Source of the DNA: Ferruginibacter sp. | Lineage (GTDB): Bacteria; Bacteroidota; Bacteroidia; Chitinophagales; Chitinophagaceae | Assembly: GCF_028288465.1 (NCBI RefSeq) | Contig: NZ_JAQBNR010000004.1 | Location: 38,854-102,853 of the forward strand | DNA: 64,000 nucleotides | Reading direction: 5' to 3' | Shown here: one piece after another, positions 1-9,210 of the stretch | Numbering within the stretch: position 1 is the first letter of the stretch | Layout of the letters: each line of letters opens with the position of its first letter | Made by a program: the position numbers and the translations under genes | Notes under the pieces: model-generated | Seen by the model: the letters and a program-made list of their open reading frames with translations, nothing else | Databases searched by the model: none | Told to the model about the DNA's origin: nothing

Positions 1-36
1 GTTTCAAACAAAAAAACACAATGCCGAATTTTAATA

Positions 37-68
37 CTATTTAAAAATAGTAAACTCCAATATCTTTG
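37..68 (+). promoter_or_regulatory. Candidate -7 element (TATCTTTG) and short palindrome upstream of the aminotransferase
   Basis: TATCTTTG at 61-68 matches the Bacteroidota -7 consensus TAnnTTTG exactly and ends four bases before the ATG, so a transcript from it would be nearly leaderless. A small palindrome, CTATTT-AA-AAATAG, lies at 37-50. No clear -33 TTTG is seen at the right distance, and motifs of this length occur by chance in AT-rich DNA. Confidence 0.25.
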
Positions 69-72
69 TTCC

Positions 73-1260
73 ATGTTAAGCATCAGTAACCGCGGGCATT
101 TAATGCCCCCATCACCCATTCGAAAATTAGTGCCTTTTGCAGAGGCTGCTAAAAAAAGAGGCATCAAGGTACATCATCTCAATATTGGTCAGCCAGATAT
201 TGAAACGCCGCCACAAATTTTGGCAGCAGTACGCAACAGCAATTTTAAAATACTGGAATACAGCCATAGTGCGGGCAATGAAAGCTACCGTAAAAAATTA
301 GCTGACTACTACAGCAGGGTTGGTATTTATGTAACTGCAGAACAAATTATTGTAACTACCGGGGGAAGCGAAGCGATTATTTTTGCCATGATGGCCTGTA
401 TGGATGCAGGTGATGAAGTGATTATACCTGAGCCTTTTTATGCCAATTACAATGCCTTTGCGATAGAAGCCGGCGTTATAGTCAGGCCCATTACTGCTTC
501 CATTGAAAACGGTTTTGCTTTGCCGCCAATGGTGGAACTTGAAAAAGCAATTACCTCCAGAACAAAAGCCATACTTATTTGTAGTCCCAATAACCCGACT
601 GGCTATTTATACAGTAAAGAGGAAATGGAACTGCTGAAACAAATTATTGTAAAGCATAAGCTCTTTTTATTTTCGGATGAGGCGTACCGGGAATTTTGCT
701 ATGAAGGTACTCATACCAGTGCGATGCATTTAAAAGGTGCGGATGACAATGTGATCATAATGGATACCATCAGCAAGCGATACAGTGCCTGCGGCGGCAG
801 AATTGGTGCATTGGTTACAAAAAACCAGGAGGTATTGAATGCCGTTTTAAAATTTGCCCAGGCACGATTAAGCCCACCCGGCTTTGCACAAATACTGGCA
901 GAAGCTGCTGTAGACTTGCCGGCCAATTATTTTGACGCCACAAAAGCGGAGTATAAAAAAAGACGAGATATTCTTATACAAAGACTGAACGCCATCCCTG
1001 GTGTTTTTTGTCCCAACCCGGGCGGTGCATTTTATGCTGTTGCTAAATTGCCCGTACCGGATGCGGAATTATTTTGCCAGTGGCTGCTGGAATCATTTAA
1101 TTATAACGGGCAAACACTCATGTTAGCGCCTGCCAGCGGTTTTTATAGCACACTTGGTTTAGGCAAGCAGGAAGTACGACTGGCCTACGTTTTAAATACC
1201 GACGATATTAATGCGGCAATGGATTGCCTTGAAAATGCGCTGGAAACCTACAACCAATAA
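73..1260 (+). CDS. PLP-dependent class I/II aminotransferase
   Basis: A 395-residue fold-type I aminotransferase of the aspartate aminotransferase superfamily. Visible landmarks are the N-terminal PIRKLVP..LNIGQPD block (about residues 15-42), the SPNNPTG motif (171-177), the SDEAY segment with the PLP-contacting Asp202 and Tyr205, the probable Schiff-base lysine K235 in DTISKRYSACGGR, and a C-terminal Arg in EVRLAYV that should bind the substrate carboxylate. It is cytosolic. The amino donor cannot be read from sequence; aspartate, aromatic or alanine-type substrates are all possible. The ATG at 73 gives the N-terminus usual for the family. No SD sequence is visible, which is normal for Bacteroidota. 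It converges on the minus-strand methyltransferase with an 11-bp gap. Confidence 0.9.
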   Translation: MLSISNRGHLMPPSPIRKLVPFAEAAKKRGIKVHHLNIGQPDIETPPQILAAVRNSNFKILEYSHSAGNESYRKKLADYYSRVGIYVTAEQIIVTTGGSEAIIFAMMACMDAGDEVIIPEPFYANYNAFAIEAGVIVRPITASIENGFALPPMVELEKAITSRTKAILICSPNNPTGYLYSKEEMELLKQIIVKHKLFLFSDEAYREFCYEGTHTSAMHLKGADDNVIIMDTISKRYSACGGRIGALVTKNQEVLNAVLKFAQARLSPPGFAQILAEAAVDLPANYFDATKAEYKKRRDILIQRLNAIPGVFCPNPGGAFYAVAKLPVPDAELFCQWLLESFNYNGQTLMLAPASGFYSTLGLGKQEVRLAYVLNTDDINAAMDCLENALETYNQ

Positions 1261-1271
1261 ATACCCGGTTG

Positions 1272-2048
1272 CTATTTACTGATAAAAACCTGCATGGCAT
1301 AATCATACGTATCCAAAGGAGTGAAATGTATTTTTTCGGGGGATACAAAATAAAGATATTGCTGCAATTTTTCCTTGGTAAAACGCTGACTCCAGAAGCC
1401 TTCTTTAGTTGCGGTAAAACTATCTGCTTCGCTGGTGAGGACTGTCATACCCATTTTTTTATATGACTCTTCCTGTTTTAAACGGGTACTGTCATTGTCA
1501 ATATAACAGGCGCCAATCAGCAATGCGCCATCCTCATTCAAAAGTTCATACGCATTTTTAAAGATGGTTGTAAATTTTTCGTTGGTTGAAAGATCTAATA
1601 TTTTGCCGGAGGAGTGGTAGGTTTCAAAAGAAAAATCATCCGGGTAAAAATTGCCTGCGGTAAACCAGGTAGTTATTATAAGATCATATTTTTTTGACCA
1701 TTCATCCAGTTTGGTGCCATCAAACAAATAAGCGTTTACCTTATCGGCAATATTTAAGTCAGCGATGTTTTTTGATGCTATGTCAACGCAGGCCTGCGCA
1801 TTATCTGTTCCGTCGTACATGGCAACCATATCCCATATCTCTTTTACGCCGCTTAAATGTTTCGGAATGCGGGCATTGCCGATACCGATATCCAGTATGG
1901 ATACAGGCCTGCCCTGCCGCTTGTACAAGGCAGTTAGTACTTTCTTAAGCTCAATAAATTCCGCCCACTGTGCCTGTTGTAAATGTTCAGAGATATAGGT
2001 AAGATCAAAAGATTTTACGACCGTATTCTCATTATCATACATTGCCAT
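1272..2048 (-). CDS. Class I SAM-dependent methyltransferase
   Basis: A 258-residue Rossmann-type methyltransferase. Motif I is ILDIGIGN at about residues 51-58. It is followed by an acidic strand end (MYDGTD, about 79), a DG..LDEW segment, and the DLIITTWFTAGNFYP block that occupies the motif IV position. The family transfers a methyl group from S-adenosylmethionine; the acceptor is unknown. ATG codons exist at 2048 and 2042, and both overlap the end of the upstream GNAT gene, so the two genes are translationally coupled and probably act together, perhaps modifying the same small molecule. That joint role is inference from position only. Confidence 0.8.
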   Translation of the reverse strand: MAMYDNENTVVKSFDLTYISEHLQQAQWAEFIELKKVLTALYKRQGRPVSILDIGIGNARIPKHLSGVKEIWDMVAMYDGTDNAQACVDIASKNIADLNIADKVNAYLFDGTKLDEWSKKYDLIITTWFTAGNFYPDDFSFETYHSSGKILDLSTNEKFTTIFKNAYELLNEDGALLIGACYIDNDSTRLKQEESYKKMGMTVLTSEADSFTATKEGFWSQRFTKEKLQQYLYFVSPEKIHFTPLDTYDYAMQVFISK

Positions 2049-2571
2049 GTTGCAGTTTTTTTTTGATGTTTATTTCAAACAGACTGAGGGAAATACAATC
2101 ATAATGTTTGGGTAGGCTTACATCATTCATTTTTGCTGATATGCCCATAAAAGTAAAGCCACAACCCTGGTAGTGGTCAATCAGTTTCTGGTTATCTCCC
2201 CAGGTGTCCATCCGCACATAATCAATCCCGTTTTTTACGCAATAATCAATCGCCCACTTCACTATATGCTTCACATAATTATTGCCATGAAACGCGGGAT
2301 GGGTAACAATTCTGTGAATGTAGATGGCTTTGTCTTTATCTTTTTCGCCCCATATGGCGGGATCATTGAAGGTGATGGCAAATATGCAAACCACTTTTTC
2401 ATCCTGTACAATTTTAAACTGCCTGTTTTCTTTTATCTCCTTTTCGATAACCGGTAAATCAAATCCCTGCCAGTGTTTATTGAACTTAGTTTTTTGATAG
2501 GCAATGGCGTGATCGTAAAATTCAAATATGGTATTGACGTCGTGTTCGTTGCTGTTGATTATTTGCATCAT
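2035..2571 (-). CDS. GNAT family N-acetyltransferase
   Basis: About 178 residues with the GNAT fold. The central strand IYIHRIVTHPAFHGNNYVKH contains a variant of the acyl-CoA pyrophosphate loop (R/Q-x-x-G-x-G/A). The later YVRMDTWGDNQKLIDHYQGCGF segment is the typical motif B with the GF ending. The open frame runs upstream to 2682, but the extra 37 residues look non-coding and the paired ATGs at 2571/2568 give the usual GNAT N-terminus. The substrate is unknown. The gene overlaps the downstream methyltransferase by up to 14 bp, so they form a two-gene operon. Confidence 0.8.
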   Translation of the reverse strand: MMQIINSNEHDVNTIFEFYDHAIAYQKTKFNKHWQGFDLPVIEKEIKENRQFKIVQDEKVVCIFAITFNDPAIWGEKDKDKAIYIHRIVTHPAFHGNNYVKHIVKWAIDYCVKNGIDYVRMDTWGDNQKLIDHYQGCGFTFMGISAKMNDVSLPKHYDCISLSLFEINIKKKLQHGNV

Positions 2572-2898
2572 CGGTGTTTTGTTTAATTGTATCCGGGGTA
2601 AAACTGGTTGCCCAAATGGTATGCTTGTGCTCTGCAAAAATAGCGGAAGTATCGAAACTAGGGTAACCGGGCAAACGCTCACTGACCAATCCTGGATTCA
2701 ACTAAAGCACTATTAACTGTTTTTAGCATTGCGCTCTACCAACATAAAAATAAGCCCGCTATTATTAAATTAGTACAAAAAATAATGTAAGATTTAAACT
2801 ATTGTTTAAATAAAACTTTTGTGTGTTTTACTTATTGAATGAATTTTATCTTTTTTAATTTTTTATTAAGACCTTTGAAAGAACCAAAACAACACATA

Positions 2899-5775
2899 AT
2901 GAAAAAGCCAATCCTCTCATTAATTATTCTTTTTTGTGCACACGTAGTTTTTGCCCAACAAACCTACACGGTGAAGGTTACAGATGCAAAGACTGGTAAT
3001 CCGCTATCCGGCGTTTCTGCTAAGATAAAGTCAACCAAGAAAGGTGTTATTTCAAATACGGATGGAATTATAAAAATTGAAGGCAATAGCAATGACGTAT
3101 TGGAGATAAGTTCAGTTGGTTATGCAAGCCAGTCGGTTGTTCTAAAAAGTGAATCAAATATTTCAATTGCCCTGGCAGCTGCTTTGGTGGAGTTGGGCGA
3201 CGTTGCCATATTAGGTACCCGCGGTGCACCGAGAGCAAAAACTGAAACCGCTGTTCCGGTAGACATCATTAAAATAAACCAGGTTGGTTTACCCACCGCC
3301 AAAATGGATTTAACTTCTATCTTGAATATGGCTGCTCCTTCGTTTAACTATAATAAACAAAGTGGTGCTGATGGTGCTGATCATATAGATATAGGTACGC
3401 TTCGCGGGCTCGGTGCCGATCATACATTGGTATTAATAAATGGAAAAAGAAGGCATTCTACGGCCTTTGTAGGTCTATTTGGCACCCGTGGGCGTGCAGG
3501 TTCAGGTGTAGACCTGAATGGATTTCCACAAGCCGAGGTTGACAGGATAGAAATTCTCCGGGATGGTTCCTCTGCACAATACGGCTCAGATGCCATTGCT
3601 GGTGTAATCAACATTATTTTAAAGAAAGACATCAATCACTTATCAGTCAATGCCGGATGGAGCGGCTATTATGACACAAAAAATAATTCCCGGAAATTTA
3701 ATGGAAATAACGATTATTATACAGGCGGTGCAATTGATGGCGGTACTTTTTCAGCTTCATTAAATCACGGACTAGCAATTGGAAAAAATGGTGGATTTAT
3801 TAATTATTCTTTCGATTACCGCACGCAAGGCAAAACCTACCGGGCGGCACCCGTATCTGCGAACTACGCAACTGACAAAGATGCCCTACCTTATGTAAAT
3901 ACCGGAAGAAGAGCATTTGGTGACGGATCTATTGCTGCCGGTGGTGTTATGTATAATATGGAAATACCTACAAGCGCAAGTAAGAAAACTACGTTTTATT
4001 CTTTTGGTGGCTACAACTATAAAGCATCGGATGCATTTGCTTATACCAGGGAATGGAGCGCAAAGCCTGAACGTTTTCCTGTAACGGAAAATGCCACTTT
4101 AATAAATGTTCCCTCAATAATGCGTTCTACAAAAGACGGAAGTATTTATTACAATCCTCATATTCAAACGCACATCCGGGATGCCTCGCTGGCCATGGGA
4201 ATTAAAGGGAGTGCGGGAAATGACTGGAGCTGGGATGTAAGTAACAATACCGGAAGTAACAACTTTCATTATTATGGTGATAAAACTTTCAATGCTTCTG
4301 TGATAGGCAACACTTCTCAAACACATTTTGATGATGGAGGCTTTAGCTTTTTGCAAAACACTACCAATCTTGATTTCAGCAAGTCCATTAATACTGTTGC
4401 ACAAGGCCTTAATATAGCTTTCGGCAGCGAGTTCAGGTATGAACAATATAAAATCTTTAAAGGAGAAGACAGATCGTATAAAGGTTATCATCCAGCGGCT
4501 ATGCTTTACCCCAATTTGCTTCCTGCAAATGCTACAGCAGATGATACAACAAACGCTACCAGAACACCTGCCTCGGGTTCGCAGGGCTTTCCGGGCTTTA
4601 GTAACACAGATGAAGTAAACGCACATCGCACTAATATCGGTTTCTACGCTGATGCGGAACTGAATGTTACAAAAAAATGGCTGGTAGATGGAGCTGCCCG
4701 TTTTGAAAATTATTCTGACTTTGGATCAGTACTAACCGGCAAGCTGGCAACACGTTACAAACTCGCTGATAACTTTAATATTCGCGGTTCTGTAAGCACA
4801 GGTTTCCGGGCGCCTTCACTTGCGCAGATAAATTTTAGTAATACACTTACGTCTTTCAGTAGTGGTGCATTGGTTCAGTCCCTGATAGCACCCAATACAA
4901 GTCCAATTGCAAGGGCAGCTGGTGTACCCAAGTTGAAACAGGAAAAGTCAATAAACGCCAGCTTAGGTTTTACATATAAACCGGCAAGAGCCTTTACTAT
5001 AACAGTGGATGGGTATGTAGTTAAAATGAAAGATCGTGTTGTATTATCAGGCCTGTTTAACAAAAACGACAATACGTTGCCTGTGGCGTTTACGTCGCAG
5101 TTTCCAAGCGAAGTAAGTACAGCGCAATTTTTTGCAAATGCTGTAAACACAACTAACTATGGTTTGGATATTGTGGGCGATTATACAAAAAAATGGGGTG
5201 TAAACACGCTACATTTTTTACTGGCAGGAAATTTTCAAAAGATAAATATTGATAAGATTAATGTTCCATTAGCATTAAACGGAACACAACTGAATCGTAA
5301 AACATTTTATAGCGACCGTGAGGAAGCCTTCCTGAAAGCTTCTGCGCCCAATAGTAAAGTTTCTTTGGGTATTGATTACACAACTGGTGCCCTTGGATTT
5401 AAAGCCCAGTTCACTTCTTTTGGTAAAATAGTGCTGCTTGGTTTTGGAGACGGCGAATCACCGGCAGGAGACAATCCCAACTATTCCGGTATCAATCCAC
5501 AGGTTCCGGCTGATGACGGATCTGGTTATGTTCCGGAAGTATTTAATTACAACGGAAAAATAACTACCGATGTTGCCGTATCATATAAATTCTGCAAAAG
5601 GGTAACGTTGTTTTTAGGCGCAGACAATGTGTTTAACCTGCATCCTGATTTAGGTGTAAATCAAAAAGCAAAAACTTGGTTTGTCGGCGATAACGAATCT
5701 GGAGGCCCATGGGATTCCGTTCAAATGGGTTTTAATGGCAGAAGATTATTTACCAAACTGGCTTTTAATTTTTAG
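2899..5775 (+). CDS. TonB-dependent outer-membrane receptor with N-terminal carboxypeptidase-like domain
   Basis: About 958 residues from the ATG at 2899; an in-frame ATG at 2839 would add 20 residues ahead of a clear signal peptide (MKKPILSLIILF..VFAQ), so the later start is preferred. Domains in order are the signal peptide, a CarboxypepD_reg-like beta-sandwich (QTYTVKVTDAKTGNPLSGV onward), a plug domain (about 110-240, including LRGLGADHTLVLINGKR, VDRIEILRDGSSAQYGSDAIAG and GVINIILK), then a 22-strand barrel ending in an aromatic residue (KLAFNF). The family imports ligands too large for porins, using TonB energy. No SusD-like partner follows, so a siderophore, cofactor or small organic ligand is more likely than a glycan, but the ligand is not known. 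It ends just before a strong bidirectional terminator. Confidence 0.92.
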   Translation: MKKPILSLIILFCAHVVFAQQTYTVKVTDAKTGNPLSGVSAKIKSTKKGVISNTDGIIKIEGNSNDVLEISSVGYASQSVVLKSESNISIALAAALVELGDVAILGTRGAPRAKTETAVPVDIIKINQVGLPTAKMDLTSILNMAAPSFNYNKQSGADGADHIDIGTLRGLGADHTLVLINGKRRHSTAFVGLFGTRGRAGSGVDLNGFPQAEVDRIEILRDGSSAQYGSDAIAGVINIILKKDINHLSVNAGWSGYYDTKNNSRKFNGNNDYYTGGAIDGGTFSASLNHGLAIGKNGGFINYSFDYRTQGKTYRAAPVSANYATDKDALPYVNTGRRAFGDGSIAAGGVMYNMEIPTSASKKTTFYSFGGYNYKASDAFAYTREWSAKPERFPVTENATLINVPSIMRSTKDGSIYYNPHIQTHIRDASLAMGIKGSAGNDWSWDVSNNTGSNNFHYYGDKTFNASVIGNTSQTHFDDGGFSFLQNTTNLDFSKSINTVAQGLNIAFGSEFRYEQYKIFKGEDRSYKGYHPAAMLYPNLLPANATADDTTNATRTPASGSQGFPGFSNTDEVNAHRTNIGFYADAELNVTKKWLVDGAARFENYSDFGSVLTGKLATRYKLADNFNIRGSVSTGFRAPSLAQINFSNTLTSFSSGALVQSLIAPNTSPIARAAGVPKLKQEKSINASLGFTYKPARAFTITVDGYVVKMKDRVVLSGLFNKNDNTLPVAFTSQFPSEVSTAQFFANAVNTTNYGLDIVGDYTKKWGVNTLHFLLAGNFQKINIDKINVPLALNGTQLNRKTFYSDREEAFLKASAPNSKVSLGIDYTTGALGFKAQFTSFGKIVLLGFGDGESPAGDNPNYSGINPQVPADDGSGYVPEVFNYNGKITTDVAVSYKFCKRVTLFLGADNVFNLHPDLGVNQKAKTWFVGDNESGGPWDSVQMGFNGRRLFTKLAFNF

Positions 5776-5797
5776 ACCTCAGTTAATTATTAAAAAT

Positions 5798-5828
5798 AAA
5801 AATGGGTTGGCAATGCCAACCCATTTTT
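5798..5828. terminator. Bidirectional intrinsic terminator
   Basis: A perfect 14-bp inverted repeat, AAAAATGGGTTGGC / GCCAACCCATTTTT, around a 3-nt AAT loop. It is flanked by A and T runs on both sides, so it can stop transcription from the TonB receptor (+) and from the convergent CHU_C-domain gene (-). Confidence 0.9.
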
Positions 5829-5933
5829 ATTAACGTCAGCATTGATACAATGCTATTGTATGTAATGATATGCGGGAAAAAGAACGAAGCTTCAAAACAT
5901 CTTCTCTGAATCTTACTCTTACAACTTTTCTTA

Positions 5934-7877
5934 TCAGCGGACAATCATAACAGTTCCTTTTAAAATTCCCGGAAACTGGTGCAGGTTAATATAATATACG
6001 TACGATCCTGCTGCAACAGGTGCTCCTTTAAACATACCATCCCAGGGTGTATTGGTATTTTTATTTTGAAATACTTTTTGGCCAAACCGGTTAAATACGG
6101 TTAACTCAAATACGGGAAAAGCCGCCAATGCGGGAATCTTCCAGGTATCATTTAAACCGTCACCATTGGGTGAAAAAGCAGTTGGTATATAAATATCATT
6201 AAAAACAAATACATGCATTGCATCTGTGGCTGTGCCGCAACCGTTGGCAGAGCTTACGGTTACGGTATAATCAATATCCGCCGTTGGGTTCGCCATTGGC
6301 TGCAGCAACTGCGGATTATCCAGATTAACAGCCGGCTGCCAGGAATAACTTACTGACTGGCCGGTAGCACTGCCTTCAAGTAAAACCGTGCGTCCTTTTA
6401 TGATGGTTTTATCCGGCCCAGCATTAGCAGTGGGTCTTTCATTCACGGTAACCTGCACCGTTGCAGTATCTGTGCAGGCAAACTGGTTACTGACGGTTAC
6501 CAGGTATTGTGTGGTGTTCACCGGTGATGCAACAGGATTTGAAATGCTGGCAGATGATAAGGCTGTGGGTGGTGACCATGCATAACCTGTACCACCCCCG
6601 GCATTCAGCTGAACAGCATCGCCGGCGCAAATTATTTTTGAAGAGAAGCTGACCGTAGCGGTTGGCACAGGGTTTACTTGTACAACGGTTGAATCAAGTT
6701 GAGAACAGCCGCTGCTATTGGTTACCAGCACAAAATACTTACCTGCCTGCGCCTGCTGAACAGCATTGATGTTAACAGATGTACCACTATCTGAATAATT
6801 ACCCGGCCCTGTCCATGCATATTGGGTGCCGTCTGTAGCAGCCAGCACAAGGTTACTGCCTTCACAGACAGGTCCATTGTTATTGGCATCCGGTACCGGA
6901 TTCGCTACTATGTTCACAAATAAAGGATCAGCCACCACCCTGCATTGTAACGATGCCGCATTCCCGATTTCTGATGCTGTTAATCTGTACCCATAATTAC
7001 CTGGCGCGGCATTGGCCGCAAAGTTTTTTGAAAGTACAGTTGTATTGGCTCCCGGAATATCCGTCCACGTGCCGCTATTTAGATTTTGCTGCCACTGAAA
7101 TACAGGGCTATTGAAGCCCGGCGATACATTGCAGGTAAATACAAATGCCTTTGCCTGCCCTTCGCAAACCACCACCGTTGTATTGGCATTGCCGGTAATG
7201 GAAGGCGTAAGTTTAGGGCCACAGGCACGGAAAGTAATATCATCCAAGGCAAGGTCGTTGCCACATCCGCCGGGAGCATTGTTGAATATTCGCAGCACAA
7301 CATCTGATACGCTTGCCGGTGTAGTAAAGAAGAAACCGAACTGCTGCCACACCGGGCTGCTTTGAGAAGGAATGTCACCGCTGTTATAGGTTTGCAAAAT
7401 GGTGCCGTCTGTTTTTTCGATAGAGAAAGTAAGATTGGGTTTATTGCCGTTGTTATTGCATGCTGATTGAAGCAATACGTTTACCACCCAGGCAGCAAAT
7501 TCGTAGGTAGTATTGCCACACAAACCCTTCACCGTGTCCAGGTAAAACGCACTGGGATCGATAGACGCATTCACCAGCATAAAATACCCGTTTCCATTAC
7601 CTGTATGATCGGATGTAAGGCTATGCCAGGTGTTACCGAAGCAGGCTATGGTATTATTTCTTACTGTATAAAAGCCGTCGCCCGGACAATCGTTGCCGAA
7701 GTACTTATAGGCAGTAGTTGCAGCAGATAAACTGGGACCAGGATTGGATCCAGATCCAAAAGTGATATTAACGATGGGATCTCCCAAACTACCCTGGCAA
7801 AGCTGTGCATCTAGAGAGAGGCTGGTAATAAATAACAAAACAAATACAATCAAGAAAAAATTAAATCCTTTTCTCAC
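5934..7877 (-). CDS. Secreted protein with Ig/PKD-like repeats and gliding-motility C-terminal domain (T9SS cargo)
   Basis: 647 residues. It has an N-terminal signal peptide (MRKGFNFFLIVFVLLF..LDAQ), then a jelly-roll-like region (about 30-220) ending in GGCGNDLALDDITFRACGP, a pattern common in Bacteroidota surface proteins. Ig-like or PKD-type modules follow (about 225-545), with repeated PVPxAN.., NPVPTATVSF and ERPTANAGPDKT segments. The last ~85 residues begin IYIPTAFSPNGDGLNDTW and end YVYYINLHQFPGILKGTVMIVR. This is the CHU_C / gliding-motility-associated domain that acts as a type B secretion signal for the type IX system. It is predicted to be exported and attached to the cell surface or released. 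An adhesin or binding role is possible; no catalytic motif is visible. Confidence 0.88.
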   Translation of the reverse strand: MRKGFNFFLIVFVLLFITSLSLDAQLCQGSLGDPIVNITFGSGSNPGPSLSAATTAYKYFGNDCPGDGFYTVRNNTIACFGNTWHSLTSDHTGNGNGYFMLVNASIDPSAFYLDTVKGLCGNTTYEFAAWVVNVLLQSACNNNGNKPNLTFSIEKTDGTILQTYNSGDIPSQSSPVWQQFGFFFTTPASVSDVVLRIFNNAPGGCGNDLALDDITFRACGPKLTPSITGNANTTVVVCEGQAKAFVFTCNVSPGFNSPVFQWQQNLNSGTWTDIPGANTTVLSKNFAANAAPGNYGYRLTASEIGNAASLQCRVVADPLFVNIVANPVPDANNNGPVCEGSNLVLAATDGTQYAWTGPGNYSDSGTSVNINAVQQAQAGKYFVLVTNSSGCSQLDSTVVQVNPVPTATVSFSSKIICAGDAVQLNAGGGTGYAWSPPTALSSASISNPVASPVNTTQYLVTVSNQFACTDTATVQVTVNERPTANAGPDKTIIKGRTVLLEGSATGQSVSYSWQPAVNLDNPQLLQPMANPTADIDYTVTVSSANGCGTATDAMHVFVFNDIYIPTAFSPNGDGLNDTWKIPALAAFPVFELTVFNRFGQKVFQNKNTNTPWDGMFKGAPVAAGSYVYYINLHQFPGILKGTVMIVR

Positions 7878-7955
7878 AAGTCTCTTTTTGTGAAGTTAAT
7901 AATATTGGGTCGCCGTAAAACTCACGGGGGGGAAAGGTAAATAATTTACCGGCGT

Positions 7956-9056
7956 TTATTTAGCAATAGCCACTCCGATAAATGAATCTGCCGTACCATA
8001 ATACAAATACCATTTGTCTTTAAAATAAACAAGCCCTTCAGAAAAGGTAGTTCCGGCCGCATACTGACCTGTTATTTCATGGGGCAGCGATGGCCTTAAC
8101 AGACAGGTATCCGTTCTGAAAACAACTTTTTCCATATCGTTGATATCAAATACTGCTTCACCGACGGAATAGGTTCCTTTGGGCAAGGATGGATCTGCTT
8201 TTTCGTTCTCAGCATTTTTACCATTGTACAATAATAATATGCCTTTATCTGTCACCAATGCCGGAGGGCCGCATTCGGTAAGATCACTGTCGAACTTACC
8301 CGGCCGGGTAATCATTGCTTGTCTTAATTTGCCATCGTTATCAACCAATGGATACCAGTCGGATAAATTGGTTGACCATGCCAGGTTTACAAAATGTTCG
8401 CCCCAGTACATCCAGTATTTATTATTAATCTTTGCCAGTATCGGTCGTCCATTTCTCATTTTAGTAACCATCGAAGCAGACTTCGATGCCATATTTAAAA
8501 ATTTACCTTTATAAGCAACGGCAAAAGCAGGTCCTTTTTTCGTCCAGTGAAAAAGATCTTTTGACATAGCGATGGATAAACGGGGCACATCATAATTCCA
8601 GGCAGTAAACGCCATTACATAACGGCCATCTTCAGTTTCTACAACTCTTGGATCTTCGCAGCCGCCGGGATAATCGTACTGCTTAAACGGGCTGTTATCC
8701 GGGAATAAAACCGGCCTGGGGAAATGTTTGAAATGAATGCCATCGCTACTAACGGCAAGGCCTATACGCGAAGTTCGCCCACCCAGGATGGCTGCGGGAT
8801 TATCTTCGCTTCGGGTAAACAAATATACCTTGCCATTTTTTACAACAGCCGCGGGATTAAATACATCGGCCTTCTGCCATTTAACCATTGCCTTTTTTAG
8901 CGAATCATAAAACACCAATGAAGAGTCGGCTTTTAAAATGGGTGTTGATACTGGTTTGTAAAACGCAGACAAATCAGCCAGTTTTGCCTTTTGAGCCAAT
9001 AAGAAAACAGGCCATAAAAATATACTAAGGCAATAAATTATTTTTTTCATATGCAA
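7956..9056 (-). CDS. Secreted GH130-like glycosidase/phosphorylase
   Basis: 366 residues with a signal peptide (MKKIIYCLSIFLWPVFLLAQ; the ATG at 9050 is equally good as a start). The rest is a five-bladed beta-propeller typical of GH130: DVFNPAAVVKNGKVYLFTR near 65, YPGGCEDPRVV near 130 with the Asp that serves as catalytic acid in the family, GILLLYNGKN near 275, and a terminal GTTFSEGLVYFKDKWYLYYG block. GH130 contains cytosolic beta-mannoside phosphorylases and exported beta-1,2-mannosidases. The signal peptide favours a periplasmic or surface hydrolase, but the phosphate-binding residues cannot be assigned by eye. The neighbours do not form a recognisable polysaccharide utilisation locus. 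Confidence 0.82.
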   Translation of the reverse strand: MHMKKIIYCLSIFLWPVFLLAQKAKLADLSAFYKPVSTPILKADSSLVFYDSLKKAMVKWQKADVFNPAAVVKNGKVYLFTRSEDNPAAILGGRTSRIGLAVSSDGIHFKHFPRPVLFPDNSPFKQYDYPGGCEDPRVVETEDGRYVMAFTAWNYDVPRLSIAMSKDLFHWTKKGPAFAVAYKGKFLNMASKSASMVTKMRNGRPILAKINNKYWMYWGEHFVNLAWSTNLSDWYPLVDNDGKLRQAMITRPGKFDSDLTECGPPALVTDKGILLLYNGKNAENEKADPSLPKGTYSVGEAVFDINDMEKVVFRTDTCLLRPSLPHEITGQYAAGTTFSEGLVYFKDKWYLYYGTADSFIGVAIAK

Positions 9057-9154
9057 AGGTTGTTTCTTACAACAACGCTCAATTTACTCTTTACTGCTGA
9101 TATCAGGTCTTGTTGTAAAAGATTTTCATTTCATCAATATTGTCTGCCGGGCAT

Positions 9155-9185
9155 AAAAAAGCCCGCAGCCGATACAACTGCGGGC
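9155..9185 (-). terminator. Intrinsic terminator downstream of the YVTN-propeller gene
   Basis: On the minus strand, GCCCGCAG (complement of 9178-9185) and its partner CTGCGGGC (complement of 9161-9168) form an 8-bp GC-rich stem with a 9-nt loop. Six T residues follow directly (complement of 9155-9160). It lies 25 bp after the stop of the gene starting at 10224. Confidence 0.88.
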
Positions 9186-9210
9186 GGGTATTTTTAAAAA
9201 TTGAATACAG

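Noticed and set aside
4114..4626. Minus-strand open frame inside the TonB receptor
   Set aside because: The receptor frame carries all conserved blocks; the antisense frame shows no recognisable domain.
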